A stretch of DNA of 64,000 nt from the NCBI GenBank assembly GCA_947454235.1, contig CANGIY010000001.1:124001-188000 (forward strand). Reading direction: 5' to 3'. Within the stretch, counting starts at the first letter, position 1; each line of letters starts with the position of its first letter. Made by a program: the position numbers and the translations under genes. The DNA is from Chitinophagaceae bacterium (GTDB lineage: Bacteria > Bacteroidota > Bacteroidia > Chitinophagales > Chitinophagaceae). Of the stretch, positions 1 to 8,996 are shown one piece after another. A model generated the notes under the pieces. The model made no database searches, was not told the DNA's origin, and saw nothing but the letters and a program-made list of their open reading frames with translations.

Positions 1-235
1 GTTCGTTAGCAACAATGCGCGATAGAGTGGTTTTACCCAAGCCGGGAGGACCATGAAACAACACGTGGTCAAGTGCCTCACCCCGCATATTGGCTGCCTT
101 GATGAAGATTTTGATGTTTTCGACTAGCCCGGGTTGACCCGAGAAGTCGTCAATCAGTTGAGGTCTGATTTTGTTTTCAAATTCTCTTTCCTGCCTTGTG
201 AGGTCGGTAGTTGGCCGTATGTTGTTGTTTGACAT
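1..235 (-). CDS. ruvB: Holliday junction branch migration helicase RuvB, N-terminal part (runs off the window)
   Basis: The first 78 codons of RuvB, the AAA+ motor that drives branch migration of Holliday junctions with RuvA and hands them to RuvC. Translating the minus strand from the ATG at 235 gives the family N-terminus: an [11 protein letters not shown] stretch near residues 25-34, [15 protein letters not shown] at 51-65 and the Walker A loop GPPGLGKT at 62-69. The remaining two thirds of the protein lies beyond position 1. The gene is too short here to appear as a complete ORF, but the sequence match is unambiguous. A TATTTTTG -7-like element at 286-293 (minus) could be its promoter. 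The next gene upstream (EnvC-like) ends at 322 in the same orientation. Confidence 0.95.
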   Translation of the reverse strand, partial: MSNNNIRPTTDLTRQEREFENKIRPQLIDDFSGQPGLVENIKIFIKAANMRGEALDHVLFHGPPGLGKTTLSRIVANE

Positions 236-285
236 TGCGTTGTACCCGGCTACAAACCTGTGGTGGTTTGTACTTCAATTTGAAT

Positions 286-293
286 CAAAAATA
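286..293 (-). promoter_or_regulatory. Putative -7 box for ruvB
   Basis: Read on the minus strand the octamer is TATTTTTG, matching the Bacteroidota TAnnTTTG element, 51 nt before the ruvB ATG. No TTG is seen at the expected 17-23 nt upstream, so only half of the promoter is supported. Confidence 0.35.
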
Positions 294-321
294 AGGTTTT
301 TCCTTTTGAAAATGGTGCAGA

Positions 322-1737
322 CTATTTCGCTCTGCCAATCCATTGCTCTGGGTTCAACTTGGAGCTGCCTTTTTTATCGGCTCTCCATACCTGGAATTTC
401 ATTTGAGGTTCTCCCTCGAAATTCTCACCCACAACACCAATTGTTTGCAGGGTTTTTACGTGGTCGCCTTTTTGAACTGATGTTGAAGAAAGGTTGTTAT
501 ACACAGTAAAGTAGTTACCATGCTCTACCATCACAATTTTCATACCCTCTACAACAATTACTGAACTTACAGTGCCTTCAAATACAGCTCTAACTGCGGC
601 TTTTGGTGGCGTTTGAATAACAATGCCGTCCATGTCTTCTTCCACCTTAGTACCCGGAATCTGGTGCACACCAAAGTGATCGACGATAAAACCTTGTGCT
701 ACAGGCCAGTACAATTTGCCTTTATTGCCGGCAAAATTGTTGGCAAGTTCAACATCGGTAGGTGTCATGAGCATTGGCACATCTTCTGTTGTTTTCTTAG
801 CCTTGGTTTCACCCTTGGTGTTGGTATAAACATTCGGGTTTTTGCCACCGTTATCTGTTTTAGCAGGTTCGGTTTTGCCGTTTGTTTTTGTGTCTTTTGT
901 TGTTTGTTGTTTTGTTGCTTCAGCTGCTCTGCGTTTTTTCTCTTCGTCTTCAGCACGTTTTCTGGCAGCCGCCATTTCTTTTTCAATAATAGCGTTAATT
1001 GCCTTGTTGATGCGGGCTGCTACTTTTTTGTTTTCTTCTGCTTTCTTAGTGAGTTCGGCTTCTTTGCCTTTCAAACTTTGAATTACGTTGTTGGTTTCAG
1101 AAACGTCTGTTTTAAGCGCATCGCTTTGTTGTTTCTGAGAATTCAATAATTGGTCTTTTTCAAGTTTTTCTTTGTTGAGGTCGCCAATCTTGTGCTCAAT
1201 TTGTACCTGAGTTTGTGTAATTTGGTCAACTTGTTGCTTGCGGTATTCCCTGAATTTCTTCAGGTACTTCATGCGTCTTACGGCATCATTAAAACTTGAT
1301 GACGAGAACAAAAACGCAAGCATATCGTAGGAGCTGCGGGTAGAGTAGGAATACCGAATGCTTTGCGCATAGCGCGTTTTCAGTATTTCTAATTTCTGCT
1401 GTAGGCTTACAACTTCTTTTGAAGATTCATTAATGGAAACATCAATGCCTTCAAGTTCATCGTTAATGTTTTTAATCAATGTTTGGCGTTGTGCCAGCTT
1501 GTATTGAAGTACTCGAAGCTGACTTACTGTAGCGTTCTTATTCTTTTTAATTTCATCGAGCTGGCGTTCAGTTTCCTGTATTGCATCCTGAATTTTTTTC
1601 TTCTCAGCTTCGAGTTGCGATTTGGTAGGCGGCGTGTAGTTGTTTGCATATTTTACACGTTCTCCGTTTTGCTGTGCTATTGCTAGTCCAACAATCATTA
1701 AGAATGCTAATATGCCTCCGATACGCTTTTGCATCAA
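322..1737 (-). CDS. EnvC-like murein hydrolase activator (coiled coil plus LytM/M23 domain)
   Basis: Secreted 471-residue protein with a signal peptide (about residues 1-21, ending LAIAQ), a long charged coiled coil (about 35-260), a Lys/Ala/Thr-rich linker (about 265-325) and a C-terminal LytM/peptidase M23-type domain (about 340-468). This is the layout of EnvC, which activates cell-division amidases in the periplasm. The Zn-binding residues of active M23 enzymes look lost: the usual HxH motif near the C-terminus reads PQMKFQV, and the first motif reads FGVHQIPG without a clean HxxxD. Degenerate LytM domains are typical of EnvC activators, so regulation rather than peptidase activity is inferred. 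The start could be Met1 or Met2. A -7 box (TATATTTG) lies at 1755-1762 on the minus strand. Confidence 0.85.
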   Translation of the reverse strand: MMQKRIGGILAFLMIVGLAIAQQNGERVKYANNYTPPTKSQLEAEKKKIQDAIQETERQLDEIKKNKNATVSQLRVLQYKLAQRQTLIKNINDELEGIDVSINESSKEVVSLQQKLEILKTRYAQSIRYSYSTRSSYDMLAFLFSSSSFNDAVRRMKYLKKFREYRKQQVDQITQTQVQIEHKIGDLNKEKLEKDQLLNSQKQQSDALKTDVSETNNVIQSLKGKEAELTKKAEENKKVAARINKAINAIIEKEMAAARKRAEDEEKKRRAAEATKQQTTKDTKTNGKTEPAKTDNGGKNPNVYTNTKGETKAKKTTEDVPMLMTPTDVELANNFAGNKGKLYWPVAQGFIVDHFGVHQIPGTKVEEDMDGIVIQTPPKAAVRAVFEGTVSSVIVVEGMKIVMVEHGNYFTVYNNLSSTSVQKGDHVKTLQTIGVVGENFEGEPQMKFQVWRADKKGSSKLNPEQWIGRAK

Positions 1738-1754
1738 CGTTTTAGTGGTGGAAA

Positions 1755-1762
1755 CAAATATA
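1755..1762 (-). promoter_or_regulatory. Putative -7 box for the EnvC-like gene
   Basis: Minus-strand TATATTTG, a match to TAnnTTTG, ends about 18 nt before the ATG at 1737, giving a short leader. No clear -33 TTG at standard spacing. Confidence 0.4.
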
Positions 1763-1874
1763 CCTCAAAACCCCTGAAATGCAGAAGTATGTGGTGTTTT
1801 TGGGATAAATTTATAAAATACCAATAGCAGAAATCGTGAATCAACCGTAACAGGCTATTCGCGTATGTCTGCTT

Positions 1875-4800
1875 TTACTTAAATGCCAGTTCCTTTTCGT
1901 CGGCATCCATCATGTCTTTTAAAGTGTTCCTTGTTTGTTCATATTCCGTTACCGAAATATTGCCTTTAAGGTGTTTTACTGTGCGAGTAGCATACACTTT
2001 ATCGTCGGTGACTGTGTAGGTGAGGTCATATTTTAAAAGCGGACAAAGCAGGTGTACATCCACCGGTTTTTCAGCGGTTTTCTTGCCTTTTGGTATGTTA
2101 ATCACCATTTTTTCTTCCGTTTGTTCTAAGAACATCAATCCCCAGTAGTCAACGTTGTATTTTCTGTCAGCTACTGATATCAAACTACTGAAATCTGATT
2201 TGTCAGTCCACGGTAGTTTAATAACACTCAGACCGGCAATATTGCTCACAAGGTTATTCACCGTGAACGAGTATTCTACCAGCACTGTATCGCCCAACGG
2301 TTTTAGGTCCGACGATTTATAGTCGCCCTGCGTCACAGTTTTGCTGAATTCTTTGTTTACAGATTCAACAATTGCTTTTCGTTGTTCGTCTAAGGTGCGA
2401 TCGCGATAGCTCAATCTGAAATCTGCAGCAGGGCTACCTGTTTTCAAGGCAGTGCGTTGCACTTTCACGTCGTTTCTTTCTATAGAAACAGTTGATGTTC
2501 TGAAATTCCCGTTGATGGGTGCATAAGGCGATTTCAACTTTATCAATTCCGCTTCTTTTGTGGTTGTTCCATCTTTTGGAATTGAAAGTGCGTTCGCCCC
2601 AATTAAAGTGGCAGGGAATGATGTAAATGAAAGCGCATCAGAAGTAAGCTCTACAGGGTATTCGCGACCATTATCACGGAACAGAGCAATACAATGGTTG
2701 AATGACAACGTGGGTAATACAAATTCATTCTTCGTGTTGCCGTTGGTCTGAACCAATGCCAGATTGGCGTCTAACCCTGCCTCGCGGCACATTGCCACAA
2801 ACAACACAGCCAGGTCTTTACAATCACCAAGTCTTGCATTCATTGTTCTGGTGCAATGTTGTGGGATGAGTGGTCCGTGTAAGAACGGTACATTACTGTA
2901 ATGGCATGTTTCTTCGATGAAGTTGTACAGAATACGTGCTTTGTCGAAGTTAGATTCTGATTCATGCCCGTTCAAAAGTTCTTTCACTTTTTCCTTCAAC
3001 TCCATGTCGGCCTTTGTTTTAGGGTAGCTTACTTCACTGTACCAGTTAGCTATGTAATTCCAGTCGGGGAGTGACGATATAATCAGTTCATTTCTTGAAT
3101 CACCCGACATGCCTTGTTCAGGAATTATTTTTGAGATGTCTTTCCTTTCCCAAGTGTACAATTTAAAGTCGTTGATGGTTTTAATAGTAGGTTCAATTGA
3201 GCCATTCATCAGGCGGTATTCAAATTTTTTCTCAGCAGGCAACATCAGGCTATAACGGCTGTATTTCGTTGGGAAGGTAAATTCGAACGTATTAGTTTCC
3301 CAAAAATGCTCTGCGAGCCTTCCGGAATAAGATGTTTCAATTTTGTAAGAAACGTGTACAATATCACCCACCTCTATGGTTGAAAATACTACCTGATTGT
3401 AATTTCTTTCAGCTGGTACTTTTGAACCATCTTTCTTAATAATCTCAGCTTTTTCAAAAATGAGTCTTTGGTTATTTCTATTCACCGGGAACGTCATTTC
3501 CTTCAGGTGTTCCAGCCCCTCTTTGCTGTTAGCCATCAAAAGCAATTCATCGTGCGATTCCTGAGCGCCATTTTCGGCATAGACAATCAGGTTTTTATCC
3601 ATGAGCAGACACACTAGCGTTTCGTTTTCGTACAGTTTCGCATCGTTGCGTGCTTCAGCAATAATTTTCGAAATGTCGTTTTCAGGAAAGTTTTGGCGCA
3701 GGTCGGGTTGTTTGGTTGCGTCTGCGAGCATTTTGCGTGCAACAAAATCGGTTGGGTTGTATACTATACAAGCCTTAAGTTCAGTAACCGCATCAGCCTT
3801 TCGATTGAGTGACTGTAAAATTTGCGATTTCAAATAATGGTACTGCCCTACATATGGCGAAATTTCAATGGCTTTGTCAATGTAATTGAGTGCAGCATTG
3901 AAATCGCGGATGTCGTACATGAAATCGGCATAATCTTTGTACCAACCGACTGCAACAGGCGCACTTTCAAGTAATTCGTTGTAAAGCTTTTTAGGAGTTT
4001 CCTTATCGCCAAGTTTCAGATAGTTGTCTATCATGGTACTCTTTGCGCGAGCATCCCACACTTCTTTGGTGTACTTTCTTAGTATTTCGTTTGCGGCGCG
4101 CACATTTTGCGAACCGTTGAGTGTCGTATAATATTTCTCGAGCACTATCGAATAATTAGTCGGGTATTGGTCGTATGCTTTGTTGAGTTCAGCAAAGTAT
4201 TTTTCCTTTTCATTTTTCTTTCTGTAAATCGCCATCCGGTTGTCGGCCATATCGGCATTGTCACCATACAATTCTACATACCTATTTATGAACATCATGG
4301 CTGAATCCCATTGTTCACGTTGGAAAGCATCGTTGAAATTGGTAAGTATCGCAAAAGTTGAATTAGGGTCGTTGGCTAGTATGATTTCCTTTTCGGTACC
4401 CAGTGCAATCGAATTTTTATCAATGCCATATAATCTTCTGGCTTTCAATGATATGTAAGTGGAAAGCGGGTATTGTTTTTTGAGTGCTTTAACCACAGGA
4501 TGTGCAGGGTCTATGTGCCAGTTTAGTACATAGGTTTCAAACAGTAAAATTTGGTTCAAAAATTCGTTTCCTTCATGTTTTTTAAGCCTGCGCTCAAAGA
4601 AGCTTTCAGCAAACAAAGGTGTTTTTTTAACCGGATACGCCTGTGCTTTACTGTATTCGTGCGGCACATTATCGTCTTTTAGGCTTAAAATTTGCCCATT
4701 CACATCAGCAATCCGAACTAGGAAATTGTTGGATTCTATTTCAGAATTGCCAACTTGCAGCAGAATGCGGTTATAGCCCTTGTTCAGTCTTATGCGGTAT

Positions 4801-5606
4801 GTATAGAAGTCAGCATTTGTATTGCGTTCCTCTTCTTCTGTGGCAACCATGAAATCATTCACCCATACTTTTAAAGAGCCTGAAAGTCCGATTTTCAGGT
4901 CCACTTCCTGTTCCTTATCGCTTTCAACAAATGTTTGGGCATATACAAGTGCATTATTGACAATGAAATGGTACTCCATATCATACCACCTGTCAAGGCG
5001 GCATTTGGTAATAGGGAACCATTTTACTTTTGCACCCTTTTTATTCAAGAAAGTGTATGACATTTCAGGGTGTGCGAGCGCACCAAAATCGGTATTGAAT
5101 CCGCCACCAGATGTGTTGTCGAATTCACCTACTATATTCCAGTGTTTTAATTCGTTGGTAGCAGTGAATAGTTCGGTTGCACTCTTGAAATCGCCCTGTT
5201 GTTTCAAATTACTGAACATCGCCTCACGCAAAAGTGGTTTGAGTGCTTCGTTGAGGTTGGGCTTTGAAAGGGTCTTTTTGAAGAGGTCGTACACCTGATC
5301 GTCTTCGGTATTGAAGAACACTTGCGGGTGCAACGCATAGATGTAAGCATCGGGAGAATCGCAAGTTTTTAGAAAATCGCGGAAGGCAGTAAATGCCTTA
5401 TCCTTTTGGTCTAATTCGCTGTAAATAAGTACTTTTAGCAAGAGTGCTTCGTTGGGCTTCCCCTGGTTAGGTGCAATCTTATCAGCCATCGCCAACGCGT
5501 CGTTGTACTTGTTAGTACACATGAGGTTGATACACTCATTGAGCGTTTGTGCGTTGCCTGCCAACATCTGGCACATAAAAGATGCCAGAATTAAGAGTTT
5601 TTTCAT
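1875..5606 (-). CDS. Giant secreted TPR / DUF3857 / transglutaminase-like protein
   Basis: A 1243-residue exported protein (signal peptide about 1-20). The N-terminal half is helical and TPR-like, including tandem helix pairs around residues 430-660. A DUF3857-type beta domain follows at about 680-840. A transglutaminase-like fold contains the Cys in LGDCKDLAVLF (near 929), the His in FNHCIALF (near 971) and an Asp in ELTSDA (near 988), so the Cys-His-Asp triad appears intact. The last 200 residues resemble the C-terminal beta region that accompanies this family. DUF3857-transglutaminase proteins are common in Bacteroidota, but their substrates are poorly known. Cross-linking or peptidase-like activity in the periplasm is possible but not shown. 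It stands alone, with a 189-nt gap to the divergent gene at 5.86 kb. Confidence 0.8.
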   Translation of the reverse strand: MKKLLILASFMCQMLAGNAQTLNECINLMCTNKYNDALAMADKIAPNQGKPNEALLLKVLIYSELDQKDKAFTAFRDFLKTCDSPDAYIYALHPQVFFNTEDDQVYDLFKKTLSKPNLNEALKPLLREAMFSNLKQQGDFKSATELFTATNELKHWNIVGEFDNTSGGGFNTDFGALAHPEMSYTFLNKKGAKVKWFPITKCRLDRWYDMEYHFIVNNALVYAQTFVESDKEQEVDLKIGLSGSLKVWVNDFMVATEEEERNTNADFYTYRIRLNKGYNRILLQVGNSEIESNNFLVRIADVNGQILSLKDDNVPHEYSKAQAYPVKKTPLFAESFFERRLKKHEGNEFLNQILLFETYVLNWHIDPAHPVVKALKKQYPLSTYISLKARRLYGIDKNSIALGTEKEIILANDPNSTFAILTNFNDAFQREQWDSAMMFINRYVELYGDNADMADNRMAIYRKKNEKEKYFAELNKAYDQYPTNYSIVLEKYYTTLNGSQNVRAANEILRKYTKEVWDARAKSTMIDNYLKLGDKETPKKLYNELLESAPVAVGWYKDYADFMYDIRDFNAALNYIDKAIEISPYVGQYHYLKSQILQSLNRKADAVTELKACIVYNPTDFVARKMLADATKQPDLRQNFPENDISKIIAEARNDAKLYENETLVCLLMDKNLIVYAENGAQESHDELLLMANSKEGLEHLKEMTFPVNRNNQRLIFEKAEIIKKDGSKVPAERNYNQVVFSTIEVGDIVHVSYKIETSYSGRLAEHFWETNTFEFTFPTKYSRYSLMLPAEKKFEYRLMNGSIEPTIKTINDFKLYTWERKDISKIIPEQGMSGDSRNELIISSLPDWNYIANWYSEVSYPKTKADMELKEKVKELLNGHESESNFDKARILYNFIEETCHYSNVPFLHGPLIPQHCTRTMNARLGDCKDLAVLFVAMCREAGLDANLALVQTNGNTKNEFVLPTLSFNHCIALFRDNGREYPVELTSDALSFTSFPATLIGANALSIPKDGTTTKEAELIKLKSPYAPINGNFRTSTVSIERNDVKVQRTALKTGSPAADFRLSYRDRTLDEQRKAIVESVNKEFSKTVTQGDYKSSDLKPLGDTVLVEYSFTVNNLVSNIAGLSVIKLPWTDKSDFSSLISVADRKYNVDYWGLMFLEQTEEKMVINIPKGKKTAEKPVDVHLLCPLLKYDLTYTVTDDKVYATRTVKHLKGNISVTEYEQTRNTLKDMMDADEKELAFK

Positions 5607-5825
5607 TTAGAATGACTTAGTGTACAATTATGATATTGCAATTTGGTTAAAAATAGTGGTAACATGAAATTTAGGTTTAAAATTAGGGTGTGTGTTTCTG
5701 GCTCCCTGAAATTAAGTTGGTACAACTGCCAACACTTTTAGTAATGAACGTAACAACCATGTCTGAACATATATTTTTCAGAAAATTTTAAGTATTTGCT
5801 GACCATAATTGAAATCTGTAACGTT

Positions 5826-5833
5826 TACTTTTG
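5826..5833 (+). promoter_or_regulatory. Putative -7 box for the DegT-type aminotransferase
   Basis: TACTTTTG matches TAnnTTTG and ends 22 nt before the ATG at 5856. A TTG is present at 5809-5811, but the 14-nt spacing is short. The element lies inside the longer reading frame that begins at 5796, which supports the downstream start. Confidence 0.45.
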
Positions 5834-5855
5834 TCATGAAACAAATCTCAAAAAA

Positions 5856-7070
5856 ATGCCGGGTTATGAATTGTTTGGCGATGCCGAACGCAACCAAGTG
5901 AACGAAGTGCTAGAAACAGGTATCTTGATGCGCTACGGATTTGACGGAGCCAGAAAGGGTATCTGGAAAGCCAAGGAGCTGGAAAGCGACATTTGTAATT
6001 ACTTCGGTGCCGGTCATGCACAGTTGGTGAGCAGTGGTACTGCTGCGCTTACAACTGCTATGGCGGCTTTGGGAATTGGAGCCGGTGATGAGGTTATTAT
6101 GCCAAGTTTCACTTTTGTAGCCAGCTTTGAAGCAGTAGTTTCAGTAGGTGCGGTGCCTGTAGTGGTTGAAATTGATGATACACTCACAATGGATCCGAAA
6201 TCGGTTGAAGCGGCTATCACTTCAAAAACTAAGGCGGTGATGCCGGTACACATGTGCGGTAGTATGGCACAACTTGATGAGTTGAAAGATATTTGTACCC
6301 GCCACAATTTGTTGTTGCTGGAAGACGCTTGTCAGGCAATAGGTGCAAAATATAAAGGCAAACATGTAGGTACTATTGGTGATGCCGGTACATTCTCGTT
6401 CGACTTTGTGAAAATTATTACTTGTGCTGAGGGTGGTGCGGTAATGACCAATAAGTTAGATGTTTACGAGAAATGCGACCAGTACAGCGACCACGGTCAC
6501 GACCACAAGGGTAAAGACCGCGGTGCCGATTTACACCCGTATCTCGGGTATAATTTCAGAATATCAGAATTGCATGCTGCTGTGGGTGTTGCGCAATTGA
6601 AGCGCCTCCCGGAGTTTTTGGAGATGCAATTGAAGAACCATAATATCATTTTTGAAGCCCTTAAGGCAATTCCTGAAGTTACTTTCAGGCGGATACCTGA
6701 TGAAGCTGGCAACACAGGCTCTTTCCTTTCGTTCTTCCTGCCTACAGAAGCCATAACGCGTGCTGTGGTTACTGAATTTCAGGCGAGGGGCATTGCCGGC
6801 AACTTCTATTGGTTCGATAACAACTGGCATTACATTAGAAAATGGCAACACTTGCAACATGGTTCATTCATGCATAAGTTCTACCCTGAACACAGGGCTG
6901 CAATTATGGAGCAAGTGAATAAAGCTTTCCCTCAGAGTGATGCGCTGATGGCAAGGTGTATTTCATCTTCTATTAGCCTTACCTGGACTGAAACGCAAGC
7001 TAAAGAGCGCGGCGCGTCTATGGCTGATGCAATCAGGAAAGTATTGAAGGAAGCTTTAGCAACAGCATAA
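5856..7070 (+). CDS. DegT/DnrJ/EryC1/StrS family PLP aminotransferase
   Basis: PLP-dependent enzyme of the sugar aminotransferase family (404 residues). Visible hallmarks are SSGTAALTTAM (cofactor phosphate region), PSFTFVAS, LEDACQAIGA with the pyridine-binding Asp, and SFDFVKIITCAEGG with the Schiff-base Lys at residue 186. The GYNFRISELHAAVG segment is also family-typical. I chose ATG 5856 rather than the TTG-initiated extension at 5796 because a promoter element falls inside the extension and the family starts close to this point. Members usually transfer an amino group to a nucleotide-linked keto-sugar for surface polysaccharides or secondary metabolites. No sugar-nucleotide genes flank it, so the substrate cannot be named. 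It is followed by the Bat-type genes after 58 nt and may be co-transcribed with them. Confidence 0.85.
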   Translation: MPGYELFGDAERNQVNEVLETGILMRYGFDGARKGIWKAKELESDICNYFGAGHAQLVSSGTAALTTAMAALGIGAGDEVIMPSFTFVASFEAVVSVGAVPVVVEIDDTLTMDPKSVEAAITSKTKAVMPVHMCGSMAQLDELKDICTRHNLLLLEDACQAIGAKYKGKHVGTIGDAGTFSFDFVKIITCAEGGAVMTNKLDVYEKCDQYSDHGHDHKGKDRGADLHPYLGYNFRISELHAAVGVAQLKRLPEFLEMQLKNHNIIFEALKAIPEVTFRRIPDEAGNTGSFLSFFLPTEAITRAVVTEFQARGIAGNFYWFDNNWHYIRKWQHLQHGSFMHKFYPEHRAAIMEQVNKAFPQSDALMARCISSSISLTWTETQAKERGASMADAIRKVLKEALATA

Positions 7071-7128
7071 AAACAAGACCAACTAAAATAAGCCATTGGT
7101 ACTCAAATAGAAAAACGTTGATGAAAAT

Positions 7129-7998
7129 ATGACCACTGCGGAGATTTTAAAGAACGTAAGACGAATTGAGATTAAATCAAGGGGTTTAAGCAATCATATA
7201 TTCGCCGGGGAATACCATTCAGCCTTCAAGGGGCGTGGAATGTCATTTAGTGAGGTTAGAGAATATGTGCCTGGCGACGATGTGAAATTTATCGACTGGA
7301 ACGTAACTGCTCGTTTCAATACGCCCTTTGTCAAGGTTTTTGAAGAAGAACGTGAGCTGATTATGATGTTGCTTGTCGACATCAGTACAAGTGCGCTGTT
7401 CGGTACGCAAAAACGCATTAAGAGGGAGATAATTACCGAAATGGCTGCAGTGCTTTCCTTTTCTGCCATTACCAATAATGACAAAGTGGGAGTTATTTTC
7501 TTCAGCGATAAAGTTGATAAGTACATTCCACCCAAGAAAGGGAAGGGGCATGTGTTGAGAATCATCAGGGAATTGCTTGTATTGGAGCCCGCTAAAGAAG
7601 GCGGTGAAACCAATGTGGGTGAAGCTTTACAGTTCTTCAATAATGTCATCAAGAAGAAAACCATTGCTTTTGTATTGAGTGATTTTCTGAGTAAACCATT
7701 TGAACAACCATTGCAACTGGCAGCCCGCAGGCACGATTTGCTGGGAGTACATGTGTACGACAAACACGACCGTGAATTGCCTAAGCTGGGTTTGGTGAAT
7801 GTGCTGGATTCAGAAACCGGAATAAATACATGGGTTGATACTGACGACAAAGGGGTAAGGAATGCGTATGCTGCTACGTTTGATAAAAAGAACAAGTATT
7901 GCACCCAAACTTTCAGGAAATGCGGCGCGAAGCTCATTAATGTAAAAACAGAGGAGGACTATGTAAAAGTGCTTCAAAATTATTTTAAAGGACGATAA
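7129..7998 (+). CDS. DUF58 domain protein (Bat/MoxR-associated)
   Basis: A 289-residue cytosolic DUF58 protein. The family signature REYVPGDDVKFIDWNVTAR occupies about residues 44-62, and a VWA-like MIDAS start, VDISTS, is at 83-88. DUF58 proteins typically sit between a MoxR AAA+ ATPase and VWA membrane proteins (BatA/BatB) and are thought to help assemble or remodel envelope or metal-binding complexes. No moxR gene is adjacent here; the upstream neighbour is a DegT aminotransferase. The next gene follows after 32 nt, consistent with an operon running through 10003. Confidence 0.88.
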   Translation: MTTAEILKNVRRIEIKSRGLSNHIFAGEYHSAFKGRGMSFSEVREYVPGDDVKFIDWNVTARFNTPFVKVFEEERELIMMLLVDISTSALFGTQKRIKREIITEMAAVLSFSAITNNDKVGVIFFSDKVDKYIPPKKGKGHVLRIIRELLVLEPAKEGGETNVGEALQFFNNVIKKKTIAFVLSDFLSKPFEQPLQLAARRHDLLGVHVYDKHDRELPKLGLVNVLDSETGINTWVDTDDKGVRNAYAATFDKKNKYCTQTFRKCGAKLINVKTEEDYVKVLQNYFKGR

Positions 7999-8030
7999 CT
8001 TAATCTGAATCAAAACACAGAGAAGATAGA

Positions 8031-8996
8031 ATGAAGTACCTACCCTTAAATAAAAGAATGTGGTTGCTGTCGCTGTCCATTTTTCTTTCCTCGTTCTGCT
8101 TTGGTCAGGGCAAAGGATGGGTGAGCGCACAAATGGATGCTAAAGAAGCAACTATTGGCGATCAGGTTCGGCTGTTCCTGTTGGCTGATTTCAACCCGGC
8201 GACCGGTAAGCTAGTTTGGCCTATTATTCCCGACTCCTTTGGTAGCCTGGAAGTTGTGGAAAAAGGTAAAATAGATACAAACATATCTAACGGGAAAACT
8301 ACGCTCAAACAGCGCATTTTGTTGTCAGCTTTCGATTCGGGTACATACAAAATACCTTCATTGCAGTTTGCAGTAACACCTAACTCCGGTGACGCTTATA
8401 TTCTAACGACCGATTCGTTGTACCTACACGTCAACACTGTCGCGGTTGATACCACCAAAGAATTCAAACCTATTAAGGGTAACATCAAGGTTACCACCAA
8501 TTGGCGCGACTATATTTGGTACATAGCGGGAGGTAGTTTGTTATTGGTTTTGGCAATTATTGCCACCATCATTTACATGAAGCGGAAACCTGCCAAGCCT
8601 GTCGCAAAACCAGCTCCGTCGATTCCATTACAAGATAGAATGTTGACGCTACTCAATGAATTGGAACAAAAGCAACTGTGGCAGAAAGGCAATGTTAAAG
8701 AATACTACATTGAGTTGACTGACATTGTACGTGGTTACATTGAAGAGCGATTCAGAACTCCGGCATTGGAGCTAACTACCGATGAACTGTTATCAAAAAT
8801 CGCCTTTAATAAGGAGTTGTTGCCTTTTAGGGAGTTGCTATCCAACATACTTACAACAGCCGATTATGCGAAGTTTGCAAAGCACCAACCAATGCCGCAA
8901 GAGCATTTTGATGCGATGGAAAACGCGAAGAAATTTATTGATACAACCCGGCCAAAACCGGTAATCACTGAACAGACAACGGAACAGAAAATATGA
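8031..8996 (+). CDS. Bat-operon membrane protein (BatD-like position, unassigned)
   Basis: A 321-residue protein with a signal peptide (about 1-26, ending CFGQ), a periplasmic beta-rich domain (about 27-155), one transmembrane helix (about 160-183) and a cytosolic helical tail. The tail is rich in conserved-looking acidic/aromatic stretches (KEYYIELTDIVRGYIEERF). It occupies the place where Bacteroidota bat operons encode oxygen-tolerance proteins of the BatD type or a related DUF4381-like protein. I cannot assign the family firmly. Its stop overlaps the start of the BatA gene by 4 nt (8993-8996), indicating translational coupling. Confidence 0.7.
   Translation: MKYLPLNKRMWLLSLSIFLSSFCFGQGKGWVSAQMDAKEATIGDQVRLFLLADFNPATGKLVWPIIPDSFGSLEVVEKGKIDTNISNGKTTLKQRILLSAFDSGTYKIPSLQFAVTPNSGDAYILTTDSLYLHVNTVAVDTTKEFKPIKGNIKVTTNWRDYIWYIAGGSLLLVLAIIATIIYMKRKPAKPVAKPAPSIPLQDRMLTLLNELEQKQLWQKGNVKEYYIELTDIVRGYIEERFRTPALELTTDELLSKIAFNKELLPFRELLSNILTTADYAKFAKHQPMPQEHFDAMENAKKFIDTTRPKPVITEQTTEQKI

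Noticed and set aside
613-1149. 178-codon plus-strand ORF
   Set aside because: Antisense of the EnvC-like coiled coil; the Phe/Cys-rich translation is the usual mirror of a Lys/Glu-rich helix.
5796-5855. TTG start for the DegT aminotransferase
   Set aside because: The -7 promoter element lies inside this stretch, and the family N-terminus begins at the ATG at 5856.
7194-7937. 247-codon minus-strand ORF
   Set aside because: It lies wholly antisense to the well-supported DUF58 gene and has Ser/Leu-rich shadow composition.
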